From the NCBI GenBank assembly GCA_964423475.1, contig CAYRFD010000041.1, forward strand, positions 1 to 6,967: a DNA stretch of 6,967 nt, read 5' to 3'. The translations under genes and the position numbers were made by a program. Each line of letters begins with the position of its first letter. The first letter of the stretch is position 1. This DNA is from JAUPVN01 sp964423475. GTDB lineage: Bacteria; Patescibacteriota; Saccharimonadia; Saccharimonadales; CAIOMD01. The notes beneath the pieces were generated by a model. The model ran no database searches and was not told where the DNA came from. It saw only the letters and a program-made list of their open reading frames with translations. Positions 1-6,078 of this stretch are shown in pieces.

Positions 1-292
1 AGAATTTGGTGAAGATCCAATAGAAGCACTAAAACGAGAAATTAAAGAGGAGAGTGGCCTTACCGTAAAGAAAGTTAACCCAAGCCCAAGTTATTTCATT
101 ACTTTTAAAGGAGAAACCCCTAAAGCGTATTTTGCAAATATTATTTATTTTGTTGAGTTAAGAGATTTTAATATCAAAAATAGTAAAGAATGTGTCGAGA
201 TTGGTTTTTTTAATAAAAAGCTTATTAAGGATATTAGAGTGTATGATCGAATTAGACAGTTTGCCAATATTTATGATAAATCACGCCATTAA
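1..292 (+). CDS. Nudix hydrolase, C-terminal part (5' end outside window)
   Basis: The reading frame is open from the left edge (first full codon at base 2) to a TAA at 290-292, leaving the last 96 residues. It contains most of a Nudix box: GE, seven residues, then REIKEESGL, which fits the GX5EX7REUXEEXGU pattern with the first glycine lost off the edge. The glutamates of REIKEE bind the divalent metal that hydrolyses a nucleoside diphosphate linked to another moiety X. The rest has the alternating hydrophobic strands of the fold (YFITFKG, AYFANIIYFVEL) and a short charged C-terminus ending KSRH. The substrate cannot be told from this part; candidates include (d)NTP sanitation, ADP-ribose or a coenzyme. 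No terminator is visible in the 36 nt before the next gene. The family call is firm; the role is unknown. Confidence 0.85.
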   Translation, partial: EFGEDPIEALKREIKEESGLTVKKVNPSPSYFITFKGETPKAYFANIIYFVELRDFNIKNSKECVEIGFFNKKLIKDIRVYDRIRQFANIYDKSRH

Positions 293-316
293 AAAAATTT
301 AATCATCAAAATACTG

Positions 317-322
317 TATTAT
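317..322 (+). promoter_or_regulatory. -10-like hexamer TATTAT, leaderless-type promoter of the quinone reductase gene
   Basis: TATTAT lies 6 nt before the ATG at 329 and is preceded by ACTG. No purine-rich Shine-Dalgarno sequence lies between it and the start. With the usual 6-7 nt from -10 to the transcription start, the mRNA would begin at or next to the A of ATG. No convincing TTGACA-like -35 is visible. The position matches similar hexamers before the other genes here, which raises confidence. Confidence 0.5.
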
Positions 323-328
323 TAAAGC

Positions 329-997
329 ATGACTATTTTAAGTGTATATGCGCACCACGAGCCCAGTTCTATTACTGCTAGGCTAAAGAATACGGCAATT
401 GTTACACTATTAAAGCAAGGCCATACTGTGTTAGAGACTGATTTATACGGTAGTGGTTTTGCGCCCAGAGCAGAAAAATATGATTTTAATACCCTAAGTG
501 GTGAACATTTTAACTATATGTTAGAGCAAAAACATTCGGCACTAAATAATATGAGTTTTGCACCAGACATTTTGGCAGAAATAGACAAAATAAATCAAGC
601 AGATGTAATTATTTTTCACGCTCCACTGTGGTGGTTTAGCGTACCGGCAGTACTTAAGGGATGGTTTGATAGGGTACTTGCCATGGGCGTGGCATGGGAT
701 GGCGGTAGTATTTACGATAAAGGCTTATTGCGTGGTAAAAGTGCACTTATGTGTGTTGTGGCCGGCGGCCCAGAAGAGTATTTTAGGCCAGAGGGTAAGC
801 ATAAAGCATCTATAGAGCAAATTTTACACCCAATACAACATGGTACATTGGCATTTTGTGGGCTAAATGTGCATGAGCCTTTTGTGGTTTTAGATTCTTT
901 TAGTAAAAATGCAGAACAAATACAAGAATTAACTAGTTTATATGAATTTAAAATAGAACATTTATTTGATAGCCCTAGTTATTTCTCTAACTATTAG
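329..997 (+). CDS. NQO1/NQO2-like NAD(P)H:quinone oxidoreductase (flavodoxin-like fold)
   Basis: This 222-residue cytosolic protein belongs to the FAD-binding flavodoxin-like family (PF02525) that includes DT-diaphorase (NQO1/NQO2), MdaB and KefF/KefG. Known members move two electrons from NAD(P)H to quinones. Visible features are the first strand and loop TILSVYAHHEP (2-12), the flavin-binding segment PLWWFSVPAVLKGWFDRV (99-116), and VVAGG (143-147). HPIQHGTLAFCGLNV (167-181) strongly resembles the WPLQHGTLHFCG segment of mammalian NQO2. Tyr151 and His158 sit where NQO1 has its Tyr155/His161 pair, with one extra residue between them. Its length is close to NQO2 (about 230) and it lacks the longer C-terminal extension of NQO1. 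The ATG at 329 begins right at the first beta-strand, so the start is well placed. It appears to be a single-gene unit. A KefG-type regulatory subunit is a less likely alternative, as no potassium channel gene is nearby. Confidence 0.88.
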   Translation: MTILSVYAHHEPSSITARLKNTAIVTLLKQGHTVLETDLYGSGFAPRAEKYDFNTLSGEHFNYMLEQKHSALNNMSFAPDILAEIDKINQADVIIFHAPLWWFSVPAVLKGWFDRVLAMGVAWDGGSIYDKGLLRGKSALMCVVAGGPEEYFRPEGKHKASIEQILHPIQHGTLAFCGLNVHEPFVVLDSFSKNAEQIQELTSLYEFKIEHLFDSPSYFSNY

Positions 998-1028
998 GGT
1001 AGATTAGTTGCTGCTTGATAATATAAAG

Positions 1029-1034
1029 TATACT
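1029..1034 (+). promoter_or_regulatory. -10-like hexamer TATACT before the DUF1361 gene
   Basis: TATACT ends 8 nt before the ATG at 1043, in a 45-nt AT-rich gap after the quinone reductase stop. No Shine-Dalgarno sequence precedes the start. An alternative TATAAA at 1022-1027 would give a short leader instead. This is the loosest match of the recurrent pattern in the window. Confidence 0.35.
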
Positions 1035-1042
1035 GTTTATAG

Positions 1043-1723
1043 ATGAGTGATAATACTACTAGCAGTAAATTAGCAGAAGTTGTTAAATTACTAATTTTAT
1101 ATAGTATTTTTTGTATTTTTTTAAGTGTTATTAGAATAATTATTAGCCATAATTTTGAATTATGGTTTTTAATTTGGAACTTGCTACTGGCATGGGTTCC
1201 TATGGTTGCTGGGTATTATTTATATAAAAGAACAAGTAAATTTGGTTTAGCTTGGTCTAAAACCAATGCTTTACTTTTTGCGCTGTGGCTTGTTTTTATA
1301 CCCAATAGTTTTTATTTAATGACAGATTTTATTCATCTTAAAACTGTATATGGCATGGAAACCATGTTTGATATTGTTTTGCTTATGGCCTATGCGCTAG
1401 CGGGCTTGGCTTTAGGCTTTGTATCTTTGTTTATTGTTCATTTAAGGGTGAATAAAAGATTTGGGCCAAAAGTTGGCATAAGATTTGCGTATTTAATTTT
1501 ATTATTAAGCGGTTTTGCCATATATTTGGGTCGATACCAGAGATGGAACAGCTGGGATGTATTAGTTAACCCGCTTGGTATTTTATATGATGTTTCAGAT
1601 AGGTTTATTAACCCCGGCGAGCATAGTTTAACATTTAGTACTACAATTTTGTATTTTGCCTTTTTAGGTATTTTATATGCAATTATATGGCGTGCAGCAA
1701 AAATTTTAATACCAAAACAATAG
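1043..1723 (+). CDS. DUF1361 family integral membrane protein
   Basis: This 226-residue protein has about six hydrophobic segments (roughly 13-33, 40-60, 75-93, 107-132, 147-163, 200-218) and no cleavable signal peptide. It matches the DUF1361 (PF07099) pattern as I know it: NLLLAWVP (46-53), WLVFIPNSFYLMTDFIHL (82-99), and GRYQRWNSWDVL (163-174) followed by NPLGILYDV. The conserved PN..Y..TD and R.NSWD residues sit at membrane edges, which suggests a polar functional site there. The biochemical function of the family is not established, and nothing here adds to it. The length is normal for the family. The gene is followed after 22 nt by argS, but argS has its own -10-like element, so cotranscription is not certain. 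Confidence 0.85.
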   Translation: MSDNTTSSKLAEVVKLLILYSIFCIFLSVIRIIISHNFELWFLIWNLLLAWVPMVAGYYLYKRTSKFGLAWSKTNALLFALWLVFIPNSFYLMTDFIHLKTVYGMETMFDIVLLMAYALAGLALGFVSLFIVHLRVNKRFGPKVGIRFAYLILLLSGFAIYLGRYQRWNSWDVLVNPLGILYDVSDRFINPGEHSLTFSTTILYFAFLGILYAIIWRAAKILIPKQ

Positions 1724-1732
1724 CACCTCTGT

Positions 1733-1738
1733 TATACT
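1733..1738 (+). promoter_or_regulatory. -10-like hexamer TATACT, leaderless-type promoter of argS
   Basis: CTGTTATACT ends 7 nt before the argS ATG at 1746, within a gap of only 22 nt. No Shine-Dalgarno sequence lies between. The whole element fits in the intergenic gap, and any -35 would have to lie inside the end of the DUF1361 gene, where none is obvious. The CTGTTATA core recurs before the gene at the right edge (CTGTTATAAT). Confidence 0.5.
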
Positions 1739-1745
1739 TTTTGAT

Positions 1746-3329
1746 ATGGATACGTTAAAGCAAAGCATTAAAAACGTAGTTTTAGATACCTACGATGTTA
1801 CGTTAGATGATGTAGATGTTACTTACCCAGATGCACAATTTGGAGATTATTCTACTAATGTTGCCATGCAATTAGCTAAAAAAGTTGGCAAAAATCCTAA
1901 AGAAATTGCAAATGTTTTAGCAGAAAAGCTAAAGCAAAATAAAAATTATAAAAATGTAGATGTTGCGGGCCCTGGGTTTATTAATATTACCCTGCAAGAT
2001 GATGTTTTATTAAGCTCTTGGAGCGTTACACCCAACCAAATTTATAAAGATAAGGTAGTTATTGCCGAATATTCTGACCCAAATGCTTTTAAGGCCTTGC
2101 ACGCAGGGCATTTATATACAACACTGGTTGGTAACGCAATTGCGGGCTTAATAGAGGCTACAGGTGCCACTATTTATCGTTTAAACTATGGTGGAGATGT
2201 TGGTTTGCACGCCGCAAGGGCAATGTGGGGAATAATTACTAGTTTAGATGGCGAAAACCCACAAAATCTTAGCTCAGTACCAAAATCTGAAAGATCAACA
2301 TGGATCAGCCAAAGATATGTAGAGGGCAACACAGCTTATGAAACTAACGAGCAAGCTAAAGAGCAAATAACTGCATATAACAAACAAATTTACGATATCC
2401 ATACAAATAATGACCGCACATCTAACTTTGCACAAATATATTGGACATGCCGGCAGTGGAGTTATGATGGTTTTGACCAAATGTATAAAGAACTTGGTGT
2501 TACACCATTTAACGAATACATTCCAGAAAGCACGGTTACACCAATTGGCATAAAAACAGTCGAACGTGGCTTATCAGAAGGTGTTTTTGTTGAGTCTGAC
2601 GGAGCAATTGTTTACCCGGGCGAGAAATATGGTCTTCATACAAGGGTGTTTTTAACATCTAAGGGCTTGCCAACGTACGAGGCAAAAGAGCTCGGCCTGG
2701 CGCTTTATAAATGGCAAAAATATCAATTTAATAAAAGCATAGTTATTACTGGGAACGATATTGTAGAGTATATGAAAGTACTTTTTAGCGCCATGACGCA
2801 TTTTTATCCAGAAGTAGAACAACGAACAACTCATTTAACCCACGGTATGATAAAACTTGNNNNNNNNNNNNNNNNNNNNNAAGACGTTGCCATTGGCGCA
2901 ATAAAATATGCATTTTTAAAGCAAAGAATAGGTGGCGATATTGTATACAATCCAGAAGAATCTATTAGCCTGGCTGGCAATAGTGGCCCATATTTGCAAT
3001 ATGCTCACGCTAGAGCGCGTAGTATTCTGCAAAAATCTAGCGTAGAAAAGTCTGATGCTGTAAATGATTTAGATGATTTTGAACGAGCTTTGGCTCAGCA
3101 ATTGCTACGATATAAAGGGGTGGTAGATTTGGCTGTAAACGAGCTAATGCCGCATCATATTTGTACATATTTATACGAGCTAACCCAGGTATTTAACAGA
3201 TTTTATGAAAACAGCAAAGTAATAGGAGACGACCGCGAGCCAATCCGCAAATTATTAGTAGAACGCTACGCCGATACGCTAAAAGCTGGCCTACATATTT
3301 TAGGCATAACTGCCCCCAACAAAATGTAA
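1746..3329 (+). CDS. argS: Arginyl-tRNA synthetase (class I), interrupted by an assembly gap
   Basis: This cytosolic enzyme charges tRNA-Arg with arginine using ATP. The order of domains is complete: an N-terminal tRNA-recognition (Arg_tRNA_synt_N) domain at about 1-85 (YPDAQFGDYSTNVA, AGPGFINITL), a class I Rossmann catalytic core from about 103, and a DALR anticodon-binding domain from about 440 to the end. The HIGH signature is present as HAGH (119-122) inside EYSDPNAFKALHAGH; most ArgRS have HVGH or HIGH. The core continues with NYGGDVGLHAARAMWG, TYEAKELGLAL, and THLTHGMIKL. A run of N (residues 372-379) then falls where the KMSKS loop belongs. GAIKY and AGNSGPYLQYAHAR resume the family pattern after the gap. 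The translated length is 527, short of the usual 550-590, so roughly 45-55 residues are probably missing in the N run. The gene is most likely intact in the organism. The ATG start is supported by the N-domain alignment and by the upstream -10-like element. Confidence 0.97.
   Translation: MDTLKQSIKNVVLDTYDVTLDDVDVTYPDAQFGDYSTNVAMQLAKKVGKNPKEIANVLAEKLKQNKNYKNVDVAGPGFINITLQDDVLLSSWSVTPNQIYKDKVVIAEYSDPNAFKALHAGHLYTTLVGNAIAGLIEATGATIYRLNYGGDVGLHAARAMWGIITSLDGENPQNLSSVPKSERSTWISQRYVEGNTAYETNEQAKEQITAYNKQIYDIHTNNDRTSNFAQIYWTCRQWSYDGFDQMYKELGVTPFNEYIPESTVTPIGIKTVERGLSEGVFVESDGAIVYPGEKYGLHTRVFLTSKGLPTYEAKELGLALYKWQKYQFNKSIVITGNDIVEYMKVLFSAMTHFYPEVEQRTTHLTHGMIKLXXXXXXXXDVAIGAIKYAFLKQRIGGDIVYNPEESISLAGNSGPYLQYAHARARSILQKSSVEKSDAVNDLDDFERALAQQLLRYKGVVDLAVNELMPHHICTYLYELTQVFNRFYENSKVIGDDREPIRKLLVERYADTLKAGLHILGITAPNKM
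2860..2880. other. Assembly gap (21 N) inside argS
   Basis: There are 21 undetermined bases between the HGMIKL segment and the VAIGAIKY segment of ArgRS. In known ArgRS these are about 50 residues apart and the interval carries the KMSKS-type loop, so the true gap is likely about 130-160 bp longer than shown. The frame happens to be kept across the Ns, which makes the gene look like one uninterrupted ORF. Confidence 0.9.
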
Positions 3330-3346
3330 TTTTAGATTTTAAACTG

Positions 3347-3352
3347 TATAAT
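3347..3352 (+). promoter_or_regulatory. -10 hexamer TATAAT, leaderless-type promoter of the 3359 gene
   Basis: A perfect TATAAT, preceded directly by CTG, ends 6 nt before the ATG at 3359. No Shine-Dalgarno is present in the 29-nt gap after argS. The predicted transcription start coincides with the start codon. No clear -35 is seen. Confidence 0.6.
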
Positions 3353-3358
3353 GCTAAT

Positions 3359-4195
3359 ATGATTGGAATATTTTTACTAATCTTTTACATTTCTTTGTTT
3401 ATTTCTTTGTTTATTTATATTTCTGTAAAAGATAGAAAAATAACATCTCAGGGTGAGATCTATGATTTGTTCAATAATGAATATAAATATATTTTAGGCG
3501 ATAATATAGAATATAGAAAAAACGGTATAGTAGTTGATCTAAATGTAAATATACCAAATTTTTACATAGACAATACCTCAGATAATAAAGACGATAAAGG
3601 TACTTTTTATTATTTTACCGATTCTGAGCAATTAGTTTTAGAAGGTAACTTTGGTGATAAGTATATGATTTTTTGTCCAAAAGACACTCAGCAAGTAGTA
3701 CTAGCATTTTTAACTCCAGATGTTATGGAGAGTATCTATAGGTATGTAAAAGATTTTGATATTCAGTTTGTGGGTACAAAAATTTGGCTTTTAAGTGATC
3801 CAAAAGTATATAAAAATGAACAAAAAAAGAGCGATCTAATAAATGGAATAAATGGCATTGTATTATCTTTATCAAAAAAGCTACAAATATATAGTGCTAA
3901 AAATTATACATTTGTAGAACAAAAGTATAATAACCAAAATACATACAGATTGTTTAACCGGTATATATTAAAAGTATCATTTAAGATTTATACACTTTTC
4001 TTTTTTATTAGTTTATTTATGGCGGTGCCAATATTACTAGTAACAGATAAATACTTAGCGGTTATTATATTGATTTTGTTCTTTTTTCCTATATTACCAT
4101 TTATATTATCTAAAATTGCTATTGCCGGTGGTGTTGGCATGGTTGCTAATGGCTTAGATAAAACAGCTCTTAGCTATAATAAAATTCGCAAATAA
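3359..4195 (+). CDS. Unrecognised membrane-anchored protein with two C-terminal helices
   Basis: This 278-residue protein has one N-terminal hydrophobic segment (2-23), a soluble middle (about 24-205), and two C-terminal membrane helices (about 206-229 and 232-255) followed by a glycine-rich stretch (AGGVGMVANG) and a basic tail. The middle contains LVLEGNFGDKYMIFCPKD (92-109), then AFLTPDVMESIYRYVKDFDIQ and VGTKIWLLSD. From memory this resembles an uncharacterised protein type seen in Saccharibacteria, with an LEGDF..YF.LY.P segment followed by FTPD, but I cannot name a domain; a distant tie to DUF3137 is possible. It is richer in Lys, Asn and Ile than its neighbours. A 12-bp tandem repeat near the start duplicates ISLF in the anchor. 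The ATG is supported by the TATAAT 6 nt upstream. It ends 5 nt from the convergent CarS-like gene. Function unknown. Confidence 0.75.
   Translation: MIGIFLLIFYISLFISLFIYISVKDRKITSQGEIYDLFNNEYKYILGDNIEYRKNGIVVDLNVNIPNFYIDNTSDNKDDKGTFYYFTDSEQLVLEGNFGDKYMIFCPKDTQQVVLAFLTPDVMESIYRYVKDFDIQFVGTKIWLLSDPKVYKNEQKKSDLINGINGIVLSLSKKLQIYSAKNYTFVEQKYNNQNTYRLFNRYILKVSFKIYTLFFFISLFMAVPILLVTDKYLAVIILILFFFPILPFILSKIAIAGGVGMVANGLDKTALSYNKIRK
3389..3412 (+). repeat. Perfect 12-bp tandem duplication inside the signal anchor
   Basis: ATTTCTTTGTTT occurs twice in direct succession and encodes ISLF-ISLF in the first membrane helix of the 3359 gene. It preserves the frame and lengthens the hydrophobic segment by about one helical turn. 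It is probably a replication-slippage duplication. Confidence 0.8.
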
Positions 4196-4200
4196 AATTT

Positions 4201-4758
4201 TTAAACGGGTTTTTCTTTAAGGTGTAGTTTATAGCCAATAAATGATGCTATTAAATGAATAATTAGCCAAATTATAATTAGTACAATATATTGCAAAATA
4301 GATAATTTAATATAGGGCATGGTGGCTAAGGCACCGCCAATAATGTAATCTGTTTGATCAAACGGAAACCAACCATCTCCGGGCTTAATGCCGCGTTGGC
4401 GCTTAAAAAAACTTTCTATGGCATCACCAAATAGCGCTCCTATGCCAAATAGGGGCCCCACAATTAGCACAGGTAGGGCGCTGTAATCTGTTTGAGAAGT
4501 TAAACCTGCTATAATACTGCTATTGTTTACAATAATTTGCTGCAGCCAAAGTGTTATAGTTGCAAAAATAATTCCAACTATAAAACCGCGGATGGTTTTG
4601 TGTGCTCCAAAAATACGCTTGCCTTTATATGTTTTGTAAAAATCTATAGGGTAGCCGTATTTTTTTAAAAAAGATATATGTGCGGCAAAAATTGGCGTTA
4701 CGTTAGCTACAGCTGCTGGCAAAAAAAACCATAGTGCAAAAAATATTGTTTCAAACAT
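4201..4758 (-). CDS. CarS-like CDP-lipid synthase (DUF46/PF01864 family; archaeal-type CTP transferase)
   Basis: This 185-residue membrane protein matches the CDP-archaeol synthase (CarS) family, which transfers CMP from CTP to a phosphatidic-acid-like lipid to form a CDP-lipid and pyrophosphate. Visible motifs in order are PAAVANVTP (14-22), GKRIFGAHKTIRGF (46-59), GDAIESFFKRQRGIKPG (111-127) and FDQTDYIIGG (133-142). Hydrophobic segments at about 3-25, 56-76, 96-112 and 153-178 fit a small multi-helix inner membrane enzyme. In archaea the substrate is digeranylgeranylglyceryl phosphate. In a bacterium the more cautious reading is that it replaces CdsA and acts on phosphatidic acid, and nothing here decides the lipid. 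It is the last gene of a minus-strand operon. Its ATG overlaps the likely true end of the PHP gene by 8 nt and has a weak AGG 8 nt upstream, so translation is probably coupled. The neighbouring CDP-alcohol phosphotransferase would use its product. Confidence 0.88.
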   Translation of the reverse strand: MFETIFFALWFFLPAAVANVTPIFAAHISFLKKYGYPIDFYKTYKGKRIFGAHKTIRGFIVGIIFATITLWLQQIIVNNSSIIAGLTSQTDYSALPVLIVGPLFGIGALFGDAIESFFKRQRGIKPGDGWFPFDQTDYIIGGALATMPYIKLSILQYIVLIIIWLIIHLIASFIGYKLHLKEKPV

Positions 4759-5415
4759 TTACTAAACCTAATAATTTTTTGGTTTTGTTAAGTTTTGGAT
4801 ACAAAATACCCATACCAACTTTTTTANNNNNNNNNNACTGTAATTTGCCTTTTGCAGGCATTGTGTTAAGTTATTTTTGGTTGGTTTTCTATTAATTATT
4901 GTGTAGGTTTTACCCCAACCCTGTTTGCCGTGGGCATCACTACTAGCGGCTGTTACCAAATTGTTTGTTTGTGCAAAAACAATAGCTTGTTTAGTTTTAT
5001 TGTTAAAGTAGGCACGCCCGTTATATGTTTCTATAATATCTATCATTGGTACAATTGTGCTAAGGTCTTTTTGGCTAACACCACTCCTTATTTGTTCAAA
5101 AGGGTGGGGAATGTAAACTAGACCATTTTGCTGGGTAATATCTTTAATAGTTTTTTGTAAAGTTTGCCCAGGCTTAATGGTAGAGCTTAAAAATAACCCT
5201 ATAACCTCGCCTTGTAAGGTAGAAATTTCTTGGCCTATAATTATTTGTTCACCTAAAAGTTTGCGGGCCTTTAGCGCAAAATCTGTAGTGTTATGGTCTG
5301 TAATTGCAATAAAATCTAGCCCACCACTATTTAGCATTTGTTTATAGTTGGCTAAGTTTAGCCCGCCATCTGGCGATGCAATAGAATGTGTATGTAAATC
5401 TATTTTATAGCTCAT
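4751..5415 (-). CDS. PHP-domain metal-dependent phosphoesterase (C-terminus shifted by an assembly gap)
   Basis: This is a stand-alone PHP (polymerase and histidinol phosphatase) protein with a full set of metal-site motifs: DLHTHS (6-11), ITDHNT (38-43), GQEIS with Glu63, YIPHPF with His104, and SSDAHG with Asp160 and His162. Such enzymes hydrolyse phosphomonoesters or phosphodiesters with a multinuclear metal centre; the substrate is not determined. The start overlaps the stop of the upstream CDP-alcohol phosphotransferase as ATGA and has no Shine-Dalgarno, so translation is coupled. Ten Ns follow Ser193. Read straight through, the frame ends at a TAG at 4768-4770 with an odd, Trp/Cys-containing tail. 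One frame over, the bases give KKVGMGILYPKLNKTKKLLG and stop at TGA 4751-4753, which looks like a proper family tail. I therefore give the end as 4751. The operon suggests a phosphatase step in lipid head-group synthesis, but this is inference. Confidence 0.88.
4827..4836. other. Assembly gap (10 N) near the 3' end of the PHP gene
   Basis: There are ten undetermined bases between codons for ANYS and a short tail. Ten is not a size that keeps the likely frame: the true missing length should be 2 modulo 3. As little as 2 nt would give a smooth join (ANYS-x-KKVGMG), so the real gap may be very small. Confidence 0.85.
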
Positions 5416-6041
5416 TTAATTACTTTTGCTATGTTATAAATTCTTTGAAAAACCGTAATAATAGAAAACACTGCAATTATTGAAATAGCCCATACCACTT
5501 TGCCACTTAATAAACCTAGTGCCAATACTGCCATGCGGATTTCAAACGTAAAGAATCCATTGCTAAACATTCTATTAAGCTTTGTGTAAGGGGTCTTTTT
5601 AGTAGAACTTGCTACAATAGCTTCTCCTTTGGCTTTTACATAGCTAACAGATAATGAGGCCCCACAGGCCAATACAGCTATTGCAGCATACTTAGGATTG
5701 TCTGTAGTGGCTAAATAGTACGCCACACCGCTGTATAAAAGCACTTCTTTTAGCCTATCTGTAGAGGCATCTAAAAAACCACCAACATTTGATACGCTTT
5801 TTTGCAGGCGGGCCAGTTCTCCGTCTAAAGTATCAAATAAGCCAAATATTATTAAACCCACGCCAGCTATTATTAAATTACCGGTGGCAATAAAGTAGGC
5901 AATTGGTATATGCATAAAAAAGCCAAACCAAGTTATGCCATTTGGGGTAATTTTGCCACCACTAATTTTGTTTACTAAACCAGCAATCTTATTCATAAAG
6001 TGCCTAATATATTTTTTTATTAAATTTAGCACCTTGTTCAT
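5412..6041 (-). CDS. CDP-alcohol phosphatidyltransferase (phospholipid head-group synthase)
   Basis: This 209-residue integral membrane enzyme moves a phosphatidyl-like group from a CDP-lipid to an alcohol. The family signature DxxDGxxAR(x8)GxxxDxxxD is complete: Asp70, Asp73, Gly74, Ala77, Arg78, Gly87, Asp91 and Asp95 (in FDTLDGELAR ... GGFLDASTDR). The N-terminus carries a basic amphipathic stretch, then ITPNGITWFGF (31-41), as in phosphatidylinositol-phosphate and archaetidylinositol-phosphate synthase types. About five to six helices follow. The acceptor (glycerol phosphate, inositol phosphate or another) cannot be read from the sequence. It is the first gene of a three-gene operon; the next gene starts within its stop (ATGA). 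A TATAAT sits 6 nt before the ATG, in the 37-nt gap after the queuosine transporter gene, so the operon likely has its own promoter. The later CarS-like gene would supply the CDP-lipid. Confidence 0.93.
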   Translation of the reverse strand: MNKVLNLIKKYIRHFMNKIAGLVNKISGGKITPNGITWFGFFMHIPIAYFIATGNLIIAGVGLIIFGLFDTLDGELARLQKSVSNVGGFLDASTDRLKEVLLYSGVAYYLATTDNPKYAAIAVLACGASLSVSYVKAKGEAIVASSTKKTPYTKLNRMFSNGFFTFEIRMAVLALGLLSGKVVWAISIIAVFSIITVFQRIYNIAKVIK

Positions 6042-6047
6042 ATAGCT

Positions 6048-6053
6048 ATTATA
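6048..6053 (-). promoter_or_regulatory. -10 hexamer TATAAT, leaderless-type promoter of the lipid operon
   Basis: On the minus strand a perfect TATAAT is followed by six bases (AGCTAT) and the ATG at 6041-6039. There is no Shine-Dalgarno. The spacing equals that of the plus-strand genes at 329 and 3359, which makes chance less likely. It lies in a 37-nt gap, so the operon need not depend on readthrough from the transporter gene. Confidence 0.6.
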
Positions 6054-6078
6054 CTACTATGGCGCAGTACACTTATGT

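Noticed and set aside
2295..2480. A 61-codon open frame on the minus strand inside argS
   Set aside because: It lies opposite a well-conserved part of ArgRS, has a Cys/Ile-rich low-quality translation, and shows no start signals. It is a shadow of argS.
2652..2834. A 60-codon open frame on the minus strand inside argS
   Set aside because: It is antisense to the ArgRS catalytic core, with no recognisable domain or start signal.
4751..4770. Real frameshift mutation or pseudogene in the PHP gene
   Set aside because: The frame change coincides exactly with the run of Ns, so an assembly cause is far more likely than decay; all metal-binding motifs are intact.
4930..5121. A 63-codon open frame on the plus strand inside the PHP gene
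   Set aside because: It is antisense to the PHP motifs SDAH and PHPF, which are clearly the conserved reading.
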